64,000 nucleotides of DNA from Xanthomonas bromi (GCF_900092025.1 NZ_FLTX01000027.1:1-64000), one strand, 5' to 3'. Counted from the first letter of the stretch, positions 1-12,613 are shown. Notes: generated by a model from the sequence alone, not told the origin. Numbers and translations are program-made.

Positions 1-347
1 CCTGCTTGTCGGGGCTTTTCTTTGGCGCCGATGTAGTGAGCGCGGACGTGGTGCTTTTCGCCGGCTGCGGGCCTGCTCCCGGTTGTCGCAACCGCTTGGT
101 GGCGCTGAGTTATCTGCATCGAATGTAACTACCAAAAGCGCACTGTTGTTGAGGTTGTTTCTTTCCCTGTGTCGCAGCGCTTGAAGTTGTGCCGAATTCC
201 TCACTTTTTATGCTGATTACATACATTTCATTAATGGATCGCTCCGATTGCTTGCGTTGCGGAGCAGACATTCATTACGTTCGAGTTAAGGCCATCTGAC
301 TCCCCGATGACCGTCCCTTATCCGCACTCCCAGTTGAAAGGTCAGGA
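1..347. other. Gene-less leader upstream of the first receptor gene
   Basis: I see no convincing coding region here. The right half is AT-richer than the surroundings, as expected for a promoter region of the receptor that starts at 348. A short inverted repeat (GCTCCG at 241-246, CGGAGC at 260-265) lies about 85 bases before the start and could be an operator or leader hairpin. No -35/-10 pair stands out well enough to call. Confidence 0.5.
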
Positions 348-3300
348 ATGAGCACTCAATTTCGTCGCCAAGTCCTCAAACGCACCGCGCTCGCTGTCGT
401 GCTCGGTGCTTGCCTAACCAACGGCGCGGTCTACGCGCAGAGCACCACCGGCAGCATCTACGGCAGCGCCCCCTCCGAAGCCGGCAGCACGATCGTCGTC
501 CAGAGCGACACCGGCCTGAGCCGCACCATCACCGTCGACGCGAACGGCCGCTACAACCTGGGCTCGCTGCCGGTGGGTGCCTACACCGTCATCCTGAAGC
601 GCGGCGACCAGGTCGTCGATACCCGCAAGAACGTGCAGCTGCGCGTCGGCTCGGGCACCGAAGTCTCGTTTGCTGGCGCTAGCGCCGCAGGCAGCAATGC
701 GGATGCGACCACGCTTGGTGCGATCACCGTCACTGCCGCCAATGCGTCGAAGATCGATGTCAGCTCTACCAGCTCGCGTTCGGTGATCACGTCCGAGCAG
801 TTGGCGACCTTGCCATTGGGCCGTAGCGCTGAAGCGATTGCATTGCTGGCACCAGGTGCGATTTCCGGAAGCGGCGCCTTCAACAATGGTTCGCGGTCCA
901 CCATCTCGTTTGGCGGCGCTGGCGTGACGGAAAATGCCTATTACATCAACGGCGTCAACGTCACCAATCCGTTCAACAACCTCGGCGGGCTCAGTCTCCC
1001 CTACGGCGCAATCGACCAACAGGAAACCTATACGGGCGGCTACAGCGCGAAGTACGGCCGCTCGACCGGCGGCGTCATCAGCCAGGTAGGCAAGCGCGGC
1101 ACCAACGAGTGGCATTTTGGAGCGCAGGCGGTATGGGAACCGAAATCGCTGGCGAGCTCACGCGGCGACGCATGGTACCCAAACAATGCTTTGCCCACCA
1201 ATTATGGGTACGAAGATAAGGATTTGCCCGGCACCATCTATCGTCGCGGCGAGGGCGACGTGCAGAGCAGGACCGTTTACAGCGCGTACGCGGGTGGTCC
1301 GCTCATTGAGGATCGCCTGTTCCTGTTCGTGGCCGGCGAAACCGACAAGGTCGACGGAGCAACCACCAATATTGCGACGGCCGCCAGCGACCAGGGACGC
1401 AACCATTATGAAAACAGTTCGCCGAAGTTCTACGGCAAGCTGGACTGGAATATCAACGACAGCAACATCCTCGAATACACGCGCATCGAGAATACCGATA
1501 GACGCTCGGGTGTATACAGCAACTACGACTACGCCTCGTATACGGATCAGGGGCCGTCCGGACTTTTCACCGATACATACAAGTTGAAGGACAGTGTCGA
1601 TATCGTGAAGTTCACCAGCTACATCACGGACGACCTCACCCTCAATGCCACCTGGGGACGCGACACCCAGCACAATCAGCAGTGGAATCCCGGTGCATCG
1701 GCATTGCCCAACATCGCCAGCGCGAATCTGCAAGACCCGGCGATCACCGGCGGCCGCCGCATCACCAACGGGCAGGCCACCACCACGGTGAAGGCAAGCG
1801 ATCCGATCAACAAGAGCCGCAATCTGCGTCTGGAGCTGAACTATCGTCTGGGCGATCACGACTTGACCGCCGGCGTGGACAATATGTACTTCAACGCCTA
1901 CGACGAGGGCGTATTTACCAGTGGTCCAGGGTATCGCTGGATCTATGGCAGCCAGGACAATCCCAGCGAACCTATCAATGGTGCTCTGGGCGTTGGCCCA
2001 TCTGGTGGCGACGGTTATTTTGTGAACCGCCGTATCTTCACTACGGCGACCAGCATGTCCGTTGAGCAGAAGGCCTACTATCTGGAAGACCGTTGGCAGG
2101 TCAACGATAATTGGCTACTCACGCTGGGTATCCGCAACGACAAGTTCACCAACTACAACAGCGACCACGTGGCTTATGTGGACAGTGGTGATCAGTGGGC
2201 TCCGCGCTTAGGGGTCAGCTGGGACGTGTTTGGCGACTCTTCCTTCAAGATGTTCGCCAACGTCGGCCGGTACTACTTGGCATTGCAAATCAGGTTGCCA
2301 TCCGCGGAGCATCCGCCTCGACATATACCAATGAGTACTTTGCTTACTCGGGGATCGACGCCAATGGTGAGCCGACCGGCCTGACGGCACTCGGACCTGG
2401 TCCTGTTTCTTCCAACGGAGAATATGGTGAGGCGCCGGATCCGAACTCGTTCGCCCCAAGCGATCTGAAGTCGCAGTATCAAGACGAGTTCCTGATCGGC
2501 TTCGAAAAGACGCTCGGTGAGAAGTGGAATTCTGGCGCCAAAGTCACCTACCGCAAATTGCAGACCGCGATCGACGATGTCTGCGATCCAGGACGCATGT
2601 CCGATACGCTCACAGCAGCAGGCGGCGACCCAAACAGCGTGACCATTCCTGGTTGCGTGATGTTCAACCCTGGCGAAACCAATACGTACAACCTTGCCAA
2701 CACCGATGGCTCTGGCTATACCCAGCTGCGTATGTCGCAGTCCGATTGGGGCTTCACTGACAAGGCCAAGCGTAACTACGTGGCTGTGGATCTGTTTATC
2801 GAGCATCCGTTCGACGAACAATGGTATGGCCGCGTCGACTACACCTGGTCGCACCTCTACGGAAACACCGAAGGACAGGTGAAGTCGGATCTTGGGCAAG
2901 CCGACATCTCCAAGACACAGGATTGGGATGCAGCACAATTGATGTACTACGCAGGTGGCAACCTGGCCAACGATCGTCGTCATCAGCTGAAGGCATTCGG
3001 CGCCTACCAGTTCACGCCTGAGTGGCTGGCATCGGCAACGTTGCGCGTCGTGTCCGGCACACCGAAGTCGTGCCTGGGTTATTACGAGGGCCCGGACGCC
3101 GCAGCGGCGAATTACGACCCGGTCGGCTATGGATCTGCCTATCACTACTGCTATGGCCAACCTGTATCTGCGGGCGGCGCTGGCGAGACGCCATGGATCA
3201 AAAATCTCGATCTAGGCGTCACGTATCGTCCAGGCTTTGCCGATCACAAGCTGGCGTTTTCTCTGAATGTATTCAATGTCCTCAATGACCGTTCGGTCAA

Positions 3301-3424
3301 TCGCATCTCCAGCACCAATGAAGTCACTCGCCGGACCGTGTCCAACACATATGGGCTGGGCACCGAAGCGTGGAGCTACAACCAGCCGCGCTATATGCGT
3401 CTGACGGCGTCATACGATTTCTGA
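348..3424 (+). pseudogene. Oar-like TonB-dependent receptor, interrupted by a one-base frameshift
   Basis: Outer-membrane receptor of the Oar type. The protein begins with a signal peptide (cleavage near residue 30, after VYAQ), then a carboxypeptidase-regulatory-like beta domain to about residue 115, a plug with the SAEAIALLAPG and YGAIDQQETYTGGYSAKYGR segments, and a long beta barrel ending in aromatic SYDF, the usual barrel-assembly signal. The first frame runs 348-2384 and the rest of the barrel continues in another frame to 3424. At about 2286 the sequence reads ttgcaaatcagg where the intact paralogue at 45413-48523 encodes YYLALPNSVAIRG; one missing C restores LPNQVAIRGAS. Without the lesion the product would be about 1025 residues. 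The lesion is either a real inactivating deletion or a base-calling error. The start ATG follows an AGGTCAGGA stretch. Confidence 0.9.
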
Positions 3425-3489
3425 TCGTGTGATCGCGAGCGAAGGCGAAGGTGGTTCATTCGCCGTCGTACTGCAAGCGTACTGTCTCT

Positions 3490-3514
3490 GGCCCCGGTTT
3501 TTCCGGGGCCTTTT
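3490..3514 (+). terminator. Rho-independent terminator of the receptor gene
   Basis: Perfect eight-base arms (GGCCCCGG and CCGGGGCC) enclose a T-rich loop and are followed by TTTT. It lies 65 bases past the receptor stop and may also serve the convergent gene ending at 3555. Confidence 0.85.
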
Positions 3515-3554
3515 CGTTGGCTACCATCTTTCTTGGCTGCCATTGCCAACCACA

Positions 3555-5150
<1,596 letters not shown>

Positions 5151-5532
5151 ATGCTTGTGTATAGCATTGCTCCTGCCCGCGGGCCACGCGTCGGGCCTGG
5201 CTCGCCGACCCGCCCAGGGCTGACGGGTCGTCAAGGACAGTTGCCACGCGGCCCGGGCCCGGCGAGCAGAAGCCGCTGCGATAGCTGATCCACAATGCGT
5301 GCCTCGGCGCCAGCCGACCTCATATGTCCAGCACCCGCCGCCTGGTCGTTCGGGCGCAGCGTACTCAATGCTGCATGGGGTGCGCCGGGAGCGCCACCAT
5401 CGCAGATATGGCCTCGGCACACGGCATCCATGACCTTCGACACCCATGCGCCGAATCGTACAGAACGGTAGAGTGCCGGCACGGCTCTGTGGTGACGGAG
5501 CCTCCCAATCGACTGTTGCTCCTGGAGCCTTT
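5151..5532. other. Divergent intergenic region, flavoprotein / M13 array
   Basis: About 380 bases without a supported gene. It must hold promoters for both flanking genes. A GGAG ribosome-binding site lies 5 bases before the GTG at 5533. Confidence 0.5.
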
Positions 5533-7656
5533 GTGATTCGAACACCTCATCTAATGACGCTGACCCTGGCCGTGGCCGCCGCGCTGAGCGGTTGCAAGAA
5601 GTCTGAAGACACCGCGCCGGCGGCCCCTGCGGGCGACGCCGCGGCCACCACCCCGGCTGCGCCCAAGACCCTGACCCTGGACCAGAGCAAGCTGCCGGCG
5701 GTGAACCGCTTCACCGCGGCCGATCTGGACCCCAACGGCAATGCCTGTACCGACCTCAACGCCTACGCCAACGCCAAGTTCCTGGCCGCCAACCCGGTGC
5801 CCGGCGACCGCACCAGCTGGGGCGCATTCGAAATGCTCGACGAGCGCTCCAATGCGATCCAGCAGCAGTTGGCCGAACAGGCCGCCGCCGATACCGGCGC
5901 CACCGGCGTGGAAAAGATCGTCGGCGACCTATGGTCCACCGGCATGGACGAAGCCAAGATCAATGCCCAGGGCATGGAGCCGCTGAAGCCGGAACTGGCC
6001 GCCATCGACGCCATCAGCGACCAGGCCAAGCTGGTGGACTATCTGCGCAGCAGCGCCGCCAAGGGCAACAACGACCTCTTCAGCTTCGGCGCCGAGGCGG
6101 ACTTCAACAAGTCCAGCCAGAACATCGCCTATGCCATGCAGGGCGGGCTGGGTCTGCCGGATCCGGAGTACTACACCAGCGCCGGCAACAAGGCCAAGCT
6201 GGAGGCCTACCAGGCGCATATCGCCAAGCTGCTGGAGCTGTCCGGCGTCGCTGCGGCCGATGCCGCCACGCAGGCCAAGCAGGTGGTCGCGTTCGAGACC
6301 CGCCTGGCCAAGGTCTCAAAGACCAGCACCGAAATGTCGCGCGACGCCAAGCTGGCCTACAACCCGGTCACCCCGGCCGAGGCCGACAAGCTGACCCCGA
6401 ACTGGTCGTGGACCGAGTTCTTCAAGTCGCAGGGCGTGGCCACGCCGGAGATGTTCTCGCTGGCGATCCCGGCCTTCCATCAGGAAGTGAGCAAGATGAT
6501 TGCCGACACCGACCCGGCGATCTGGCGCGCGTACCTGCGCTTCCACACCGTCGATGGCGCCTCGCCGTTCCTGAGCCAGCCGTTCGTCGATGAGAACTTC
6601 GCGTTCTACAACAAGACCATGCGCGGCCAGAAGGAAATCAAGCCGCGCTGGAAGCGCGTGCTGGCCACCATCAACAGCCAGGCCGGCGAAACGCTGGGCC
6701 AGCTGTACGTCAAGGTGGCGTTCCCGGCCGATTCCAAGGCCAAGATGGAAACCCTGGTCACCAATCTGCGCACCGCGCTCAAGGCCCGCATCGAAAAGCT
6801 GGACTGGATGAGCCCGGAGACCAAGGCCAAGGCGATCGCCAAGTGGGAAAGCTTCACGCCCAAGATCGGCTACCCGGAAAAATGGCGCGACTGGAACGGC
6901 CTGAGCACCGGCCGCGACAGCTACCTGGGCAACGTGCTGGCCGCGCAGGAGTTCAACTACAAGTGGAACCTGTCCAAGATCGGCAAGCCGGTGGACAAGA
7001 CCGAATGGGGCATGAGCCCGCAGACGGTCAACGCCTATTACAACCCGCTGCAGAACGAGATCGTGTTCCCGGCCGCCATCCTGCAGCCGCCGTTCTTCGA
7101 CCCGAATGCGCCGGAAGAAATGAACTACGGCGGCATCGGCGCGGTGATCGGCCATGAGATGACCCACGGCTACGACGACCAGGGCAGCCGCTTCGGTGCC
7201 GATGGCAACTTCATCCCCGATCCGGGTTGGTGGACGCAGAAGGACCTGGACGCGTTCAAGGCCCGCACCGGCAAGCTGGTGGCGCAGTTCGACAGCTACC
7301 GCACGCCGGCCGGCGACAAGGTCAAGGGCGACCTGACGCTTGGCGAGAACATCGCCGACCTGGGCGGCCTCAACACCGCCTACGACGCGATGAAGACCGC
7401 TACCGCCGGCAAGGACGATCCCAAGACCGACGGCATCACCCGCGACCAGCGCTTCTTCCTCAACTGGGCCACGGTGTGGCGCCGCAACTTCACCCCGGAA
7501 GAATTGGTCGTGCGCCTGAAGACCGACCCGCATGCGCCGGCCAACTTCCGCGCCATCGGTGCGCCGTCGAACATGCCGGCATTCGCCGCCGCGTTCTCAT
7601 GCAAGGCCGGCGATGCGATGGTGCGTCAGGGCGACAAGCAGGTTGTGATCTGGTAA
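5533..7656 (+). CDS. M13 family zinc metallopeptidase, lipoprotein (copy 1)
   Basis: Neprilysin/PepO-type oligopeptidase, 707 residues. The GTG start has a GGAG site 5 bases upstream; an in-frame ATG at 5554 is the alternative. The N-terminus gives a lipoprotein signal (lipobox LSGC, then KK), so an outer-membrane anchor facing the periplasm is likely, followed by an Ala/Pro-rich linker. Zinc site: VIGHEMTHGYDD (HExxH) and GENIADLGGL, whose Glu is the third ligand. The substrate-binding NAYYNP segment, the PAAILQPPFFD segment and the C-terminal CKAGDAM...VVIW tail are all present. First of four tandem paralogues. Likely degrades small peptides in the periplasm; natural substrate unknown. Confidence 0.93.
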   Translation: MIRTPHLMTLTLAVAAALSGCKKSEDTAPAAPAGDAAATTPAAPKTLTLDQSKLPAVNRFTAADLDPNGNACTDLNAYANAKFLAANPVPGDRTSWGAFEMLDERSNAIQQQLAEQAAADTGATGVEKIVGDLWSTGMDEAKINAQGMEPLKPELAAIDAISDQAKLVDYLRSSAAKGNNDLFSFGAEADFNKSSQNIAYAMQGGLGLPDPEYYTSAGNKAKLEAYQAHIAKLLELSGVAAADAATQAKQVVAFETRLAKVSKTSTEMSRDAKLAYNPVTPAEADKLTPNWSWTEFFKSQGVATPEMFSLAIPAFHQEVSKMIADTDPAIWRAYLRFHTVDGASPFLSQPFVDENFAFYNKTMRGQKEIKPRWKRVLATINSQAGETLGQLYVKVAFPADSKAKMETLVTNLRTALKARIEKLDWMSPETKAKAIAKWESFTPKIGYPEKWRDWNGLSTGRDSYLGNVLAAQEFNYKWNLSKIGKPVDKTEWGMSPQTVNAYYNPLQNEIVFPAAILQPPFFDPNAPEEMNYGGIGAVIGHEMTHGYDDQGSRFGADGNFIPDPGWWTQKDLDAFKARTGKLVAQFDSYRTPAGDKVKGDLTLGENIADLGGLNTAYDAMKTATAGKDDPKTDGITRDQRFFLNWATVWRRNFTPEELVVRLKTDPHAPANFRAIGAPSNMPAFAAAFSCKAGDAMVRQGDKQVVIW

Positions 7657-7671
7657 CTGCGCTTTCGCGTT

Positions 7672-7710
7672 AAAAAAGGGCGGCGTTCGAAAGATCGCCG
7701 CCCTTTTTTT
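7672..7710 (+). terminator. Rho-independent terminator after M13 copy 1
   Basis: Arms AAAAAAGGGCGGCG and CGCCGCCCTTTTTTT flank a ten-base loop, giving a strong stem and a T7 tail 15 bases after the stop. The A-tract on the other side would also make it work in the reverse direction. Confidence 0.92.
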
Positions 7711-8040
7711 GGGCGATCGGTGTTCCTGGCGTTGCCGCCATCCAGCATCACCTGCCTGCTGCAACGACCGGGGTAGGCTGCGCTCCTCCGTTCGCTGCCG
7801 CCCTCTCCACGCACTCGTCGAAGGGCGCGCATCAAGACATGCGTGCGGCGCACATTCGTGTACCTCGCCACTACTGCGCACGGCCGTCATCGCTCGGTGT
7901 GTTTCCAAAACGGCCGACATCGGCTGCAACGCGTGATGGTGTGCAATCCCGCCTGCATGCAAGTCTCAAGAAAACTCAACGCCTACGTCCCTTTGGATGT
8001 CTCCGCTTATCCTCGGCGTCCATCCATGCGACTGGCGGCC
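7711..8040. other. Intergenic region between M13 copies 1 and 2
   Basis: No gene supported. The next frame is open through much of this stretch but codes for no recognisable residues before the lipoprotein signal at 8041. It probably carries the promoter of copy 2. Confidence 0.45.
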
Positions 8041-10143
8041 ATGTCACCGATCAAGATTTCCATGCTTGCCCTTGCGCTGATGACCGCCCTGCCGGGCTGC
8101 CAACGTGGAACGACTGAGAGTAGCACACAGGAAAAATCCGCTGCATCGGCACCTGCAGCGACGCCCGCAGCGGCGACGAAACCTGCGTTCGATATCAGTG
8201 AACTGAATGCAGCCACCAGCGCATGCCGGAACCTGGACGATTTCGTGAATGGCCCTTGGAAAAAAGCCAATCCCATTCCGGCCGACCTCAGCACCTGGGG
8301 CCTCTCTGATGTGCTCGTGGAAAACAGTCTGACCACCCAACGCCAGATTGCCGAAGACGCAGCGAAACAGCGGGACAAGCAAACCAATCCTGTCGCCCAC
8401 AAGATCGGCGTGCTGTACGCCTCCGGCATGGACGAAGCGGCCATCGAAGCAGCCGGCGACCAGCCGATCCGGCCACAGCTCGACGCCATTGCCGCGCTGA
8501 GCTCAAGCAAGGACGTTGCCGACTACATCACCCGCCGTTTTGCCGAAGGCGATGCGCAGGTCTTCAATTTCGCCGCGCACGCCGACTTCAAACATGCCGA
8601 CAGGCAAATCGGGTTCGCGCAAGAAGATGGACTAGGCCTGCCGACCAAGGAGTACTACACCGCGCCCGAATACGCGCCCATTCGCGCGGCGTATCTGGCC
8701 TATATCGCCAGATCCTTCGAACTCACCGGTAGCACCGCCGAAGCTGCCAGGGCACAGGCAAGCGAGGTGCTCGCCCTCGAAACGCGGCTGGCTGCCGCCT
8801 CACTCACACGTGTGGAGTCGCGCGACCCGAAAAACCAGTATCACTTCGTCAGCACCGCAGAAGCGGACAAGCTCACCCCACACTTTTCATGGAGCAGTTT
8901 CTTCGCTGCGCAAGGCATCCAGAGCGGTGTTGGCTTTTCGCTGTCGCAGCCGCGCTTCTTCAGTGAATTCGATCGGCAGCTGGCAAACGCGCCGATCGCA
9001 CAATGGCAGGCCTATCTGCGCTTCCACACCATTGATGGCGCTTCCAAGCAGCTCAGCAAGGCCTTCGTCGACAACAACTTCGCGTTCTACGGCAAGATCC
9101 TGTCGGGGCAACCCGAGCAGCAGCCACGTTGGAAGCGCGTATTGCGCGCGGTCAACGGCGCGATGGGCGAAGGGCTGGGGCAGCTCTACGTGGCCAAGGT
9201 GTTCACGCCCGAAGCCAAACAGCGTGCGAGCGACCTGGTGGACAACGTGCGTGTGGCGCTCAAGACGCGGATCGAAAACGTCGACTGGATGAGCCCGGAA
9301 ACCAAAGCCAAGGCCATCGCCAAGTGGCACACGTTCCTGCCGAAAATCGGCTATCCCGACACCTGGCGCGACTGGTCGGGGCTGGAGATCGTGCCTGGCG
9401 CGTATTACCGCAACCTGCAGGCCGCAGCGAAGTTCAATTACCACTACGACATCGCCCAGATCGGCAAACCCACCGATCGCGCGCGCTGGGCGATGACGCC
9501 GCAGACCGTCAATGCGTATTACGACCCCAGCAACAATTCCATCAATTTCCCGGCAGGAATTCTGCAGCCTCCGTTCTTCGATGCCACTGCAGACGATGCC
9601 TTGAACTACGGCGGCATCGGCGCGGTGATCGGGCACGAAGCCACGCACGCCTTCGACGACGAAGGCAGGCAGTTCGATGGCGCCGGCAACAACGTGGACT
9701 GGTGGACGCCGCAGGATCGTGACGCCTTCGAGCAACGTGCCAAGCGGTTGGTCAAACAGTTCGATGCCTACGTGCCGCTGCCCAGCCACCCTGCGGTGCA
9801 CGTCAATGGCAAGCTCAGCTTGGGCGAGAACATCGCCGATCTGGGCGGCCTCAACGTCGCCTACGATGCGTTGCAAGCAGATCTGCGCGCGCATCCGGAG
9901 CGAGCCGTCGCGACCGATGGCTACAGTCCGGATCAACGCTTTTTCCTGAGCTTCGCGCGCAGTTGGCGTGGGCAGACACGCGAACAGCAGCAACTGGTCA
10001 ACCTGGCGAGCGACCCCCATGCGCCCGACAACCTGCGCGCCATTGCCTCACCGTCGAACATGCCTTCCTTCGCCACCGCGTTTTCCTGCAAGGCCGGCGA
10101 TGCGATGGTGCGGCCGGAGAAGGATCGCGTGGTGATCTGGTAA
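8041..10143 (+). CDS. M13 family zinc metallopeptidase, lipoprotein (copy 2)
   Basis: 700 residues, closest to copy 3. The start at ATG 8041 (MSPIKISMLALAL) places a lipobox LPGC at residues 17-20 and matches the start of copy 3; an ATG at 8026 is an alternative. The zinc site is intact: VIGHEATHAFDDEG plus GENIADLGGL. NAYYDP and the CKAGDAMVRPEKD...VVIW tail are conserved. The linker after the lipid-modified Cys is Ala/Pro/Thr-rich. Terminator upstream and hairpin downstream suggest its own transcript. Expected role: periplasmic oligopeptide hydrolysis. Confidence 0.93.
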   Translation: MSPIKISMLALALMTALPGCQRGTTESSTQEKSAASAPAATPAAATKPAFDISELNAATSACRNLDDFVNGPWKKANPIPADLSTWGLSDVLVENSLTTQRQIAEDAAKQRDKQTNPVAHKIGVLYASGMDEAAIEAAGDQPIRPQLDAIAALSSSKDVADYITRRFAEGDAQVFNFAAHADFKHADRQIGFAQEDGLGLPTKEYYTAPEYAPIRAAYLAYIARSFELTGSTAEAARAQASEVLALETRLAAASLTRVESRDPKNQYHFVSTAEADKLTPHFSWSSFFAAQGIQSGVGFSLSQPRFFSEFDRQLANAPIAQWQAYLRFHTIDGASKQLSKAFVDNNFAFYGKILSGQPEQQPRWKRVLRAVNGAMGEGLGQLYVAKVFTPEAKQRASDLVDNVRVALKTRIENVDWMSPETKAKAIAKWHTFLPKIGYPDTWRDWSGLEIVPGAYYRNLQAAAKFNYHYDIAQIGKPTDRARWAMTPQTVNAYYDPSNNSINFPAGILQPPFFDATADDALNYGGIGAVIGHEATHAFDDEGRQFDGAGNNVDWWTPQDRDAFEQRAKRLVKQFDAYVPLPSHPAVHVNGKLSLGENIADLGGLNVAYDALQADLRAHPERAVATDGYSPDQRFFLSFARSWRGQTREQQQLVNLASDPHAPDNLRAIASPSNMPSFATAFSCKAGDAMVRPEKDRVVIW

Positions 10144-10168
10144 GTCCGTCCAGCGCAAGTAAAAGCAC

Positions 10169-10198
10169 ACGGGCGGCGATCGCAAGATCGCCGCCCGT
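10169..10198 (+). terminator. Perfect hairpin after M13 copy 2
   Basis: Thirteen-base perfect arms (ACGGGCGGCGATC and its complement) enclose a GCAA loop 25 bases after the stop. No T-tract follows, so it may be a 3' stabilising hairpin rather than a classical terminator. Confidence 0.65.
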
Positions 10199-10458
10199 TC
10201 GCGTTTGGTCGCCACGCCGCCGCTTGCGGTCGATCGCCGGCGGCAACGGGGTATCGCAGCGTTCGGTAGCCAGCGACGGCCGTTGTTGCCTGCAGTTCCA
10301 GGGTTCCGCGCCGAGAGCGGCGTCTGCAAGTGGCCTGGCATTGCTGCGGCGCAGGCGACTACATGTGCGCCACCGCGATAAGCTCAACAAAACTCAACCA
10401 CCTCATTTCAACAGCCGTGCCCGCTTACACTGGGGACTTTTCACGCTGGCCACTCGCT
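10199..10458. other. Intergenic region between M13 copies 2 and 3
   Basis: No gene supported. The last 40 bases resemble the sequence just before the copy 4 start: both have a GACTTT...CTGGCCAC block shortly before the ATG, so a promoter-proximal leader has been duplicated with the gene. Confidence 0.4.
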
Positions 10459-12564
10459 ATGTCATTGCTCAAGGCTTCCATCCTCGCCCTCGCTCTGACC
10501 GCCGCCGTGTCGGCCTGCCAACGGACACCCGACGGCAATGCGCACGCGGACACGGCCGCCCATCCAGCGCCCACCTCCATGCCTGCGCCCAAATCTGCCG
10601 CGCGCGCCTTCGACATCGGCGAGCTGGAGACGGCGTCCAGCGCCTGCAAGGACCTCAACGCCTTCGTCAACGGCAAATGGATCAAGGCCAATCCGATTCC
10701 CCCCGATCACAGCAGTTGGGGCGTGTTCGACACACTGGCCGAACACAGCATGGAAACGCAGCGCGAGATCGCCGAAGCCGCCGCCAAGCAGTCTGACCAG
10801 CAAAGCGATCCACTGGCGCGCAAGCTGGGCCTGCTCTATGCCGCAGGCATGGACGAGTCCGCGATCGAGGCGGCAGGAGACCGCCCGATTCGCCCGCAAC
10901 TGGACGCGATCGCAGCGCTCGCCTCGGGCAAGGACGTCGCCGATTACATCACCCGGCGCTACGCCGAAGGTGACGGGCAAGTGTTCGGGTTCGGCAGCGG
11001 CACCGATTTCCGCGACGCCTCCATGCAGATCGCCTTCGCCAACGAAGGTGGCCTGGGCTTGCCGACCAAGGATTACTACACCGCTGCCGAATACGCGCCC
11101 ATCCGCGCGGCCTACCTGGACTATATCGCCCGCTCGTTCGAACTCACCGGCACTTCCGCAGATGCGGCCAAGGCACAGGCAAACGCGGTGATGGCATTGG
11201 AAACGCGCCTGGCCGCCGCGTCGCTGGCGCCTACCGACGCGCGCGACCCGAAGAACGAATACCACTTCGTCAGCATCGCCGACGCAGAGAAGATGACGCC
11301 GCACTTTTCCTGGAAGGCGTTCTTTGCCGCACAGGGCGTGGACCCCGGCAAGGGCTTCTCGCTGTCGCAGCCGCGCTTCTTTGCCGCGTTCGACCACGAA
11401 CTGGCCCACGCCCCCATCGACCAATGGCGTGCCTACCTGCGTTTCCATACGATCGACGATGCCGCCGATTCGCTCAGCAAGGCCTTCGTCGACAACAGCT
11501 TCGCGTTCCATGGCAAGACGCTGGCGGGACAACCCGAGCAACGTCCCCGCTGGAAGCGCGTGCTGTCCGCGGTCAACCGCGCCATGGGCGAAGGCCTGGG
11601 CCAGCTCTACGTGGCCAAGACCTTTACTCCGGAAGCCAAGCAACGCGCGGGCGAACTGGTCGGAAATATCCAGGCGGCCCTCAAAGCACGGATCGAGCGG
11701 GTCGACTGGATGAGTCCGCAAACCAAGGCCAAGGCGCTGGCCAAGTGGGAAACCTTCCTGCCCAAGATCGGCTACCCCGACACCTGGCGCGATTGGTCGG
11801 GACTGGAGATCGTGCCTGGCGACTACTACCGCAATGTGCAGGCAGCGGCCAAGTTCAACTACCGGTACGACTTCGCCCAGATCGGCAAACCGACCGATCG
11901 CAAACGCTGGTCGATGACGCCGCAAACGGTCAACGCCTATTACGACCCCTCCACCAACACCATCAATTTCCCGGCCGCGATCCTGCAGCCGCCGTTCTTC
12001 GATGCCCATGCCGACGACGCCTTGAACTACGGTGCGATCGGTGCGGTGATCGGCCACGAGTCCACCCACGGGTTCGATGACCAAGGCAGCCAGTTCGACG
12101 GCGCAGGCAATCATCTCAACTGGTGGCTGCCGCAGGATCGCACTGCGTTCGAACAACGTGCCGCCAAACTGGTCAAGCAATTCGACGATTATGTCCCGCT
12201 GGCCGACCACCCGACGCTGCACGTCAACGGTCGCCTGACCCTGGGCGAAAACATCGCCGACCTGGGCGGGATCAACATCGCCTACGACGCACTGCAGGCT
12301 ACGCTGAAGGCGCATCCCGAGCGCGCAGCCGCCATCGACGGCTATCGGCCGGAACAACGCTTCTTCCTCGGCTTCGCCCGTAACTGGCGGGGACACACAC
12401 GCGAGCAGATGCAGATGATGCGTCTGGCCTCGGACCCGCATGCCCCCAGCGCCCTACGCGCGGTCGCCGCGCCATCGAACATGCCGCAGTTCGCCACGGC
12501 GTTTTCCTGCAAGGCCGGCGATGCGATGGTGCGGCCCGAGAAAGACCGCGTGGTGATCTGGTAA
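10459..12564 (+). CDS. M13 family zinc metallopeptidase, lipoprotein (copy 3)
   Basis: 701 residues. ATG 10459 gives MSLLKASILALALTAAVSAC, a lipoprotein signal with lipobox VSAC. The zinc site reads VIGHESTHGFDDQG with GENIADLGG downstream. Very similar to copy 2 over the whole length, including the YITRRYAEGD and KDYYTAAEYAPIRAAYLDYI stretches, so the two are a recent duplication. The tail CKAGDAMVRPEKDRVVIW is identical to that of copy 2. Likely a periplasmic, outer-membrane-anchored oligopeptidase. Confidence 0.93.
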   Translation: MSLLKASILALALTAAVSACQRTPDGNAHADTAAHPAPTSMPAPKSAARAFDIGELETASSACKDLNAFVNGKWIKANPIPPDHSSWGVFDTLAEHSMETQREIAEAAAKQSDQQSDPLARKLGLLYAAGMDESAIEAAGDRPIRPQLDAIAALASGKDVADYITRRYAEGDGQVFGFGSGTDFRDASMQIAFANEGGLGLPTKDYYTAAEYAPIRAAYLDYIARSFELTGTSADAAKAQANAVMALETRLAAASLAPTDARDPKNEYHFVSIADAEKMTPHFSWKAFFAAQGVDPGKGFSLSQPRFFAAFDHELAHAPIDQWRAYLRFHTIDDAADSLSKAFVDNSFAFHGKTLAGQPEQRPRWKRVLSAVNRAMGEGLGQLYVAKTFTPEAKQRAGELVGNIQAALKARIERVDWMSPQTKAKALAKWETFLPKIGYPDTWRDWSGLEIVPGDYYRNVQAAAKFNYRYDFAQIGKPTDRKRWSMTPQTVNAYYDPSTNTINFPAAILQPPFFDAHADDALNYGAIGAVIGHESTHGFDDQGSQFDGAGNHLNWWLPQDRTAFEQRAAKLVKQFDDYVPLADHPTLHVNGRLTLGENIADLGGINIAYDALQATLKAHPERAAAIDGYRPEQRFFLGFARNWRGHTREQMQMMRLASDPHAPSALRAVAAPSNMPQFATAFSCKAGDAMVRPEKDRVVIW

Positions 12565-12613
12565 GCCGACGCAACCAGCGTCTGCAAGCGCTTCCAGCAC
12601 GATGACACCAGGC

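Noticed and set aside
5554..7656. ATG 5554 as the start of M13 copy 1
   Set aside because: Possible, but the GTG at 5533 has a GGAG site at the right distance, so I prefer it.
10462..12441. 659-codon minus-strand frame
   Set aside because: Antisense to M13 copy 3, which is supported by HESTH and the lipobox.
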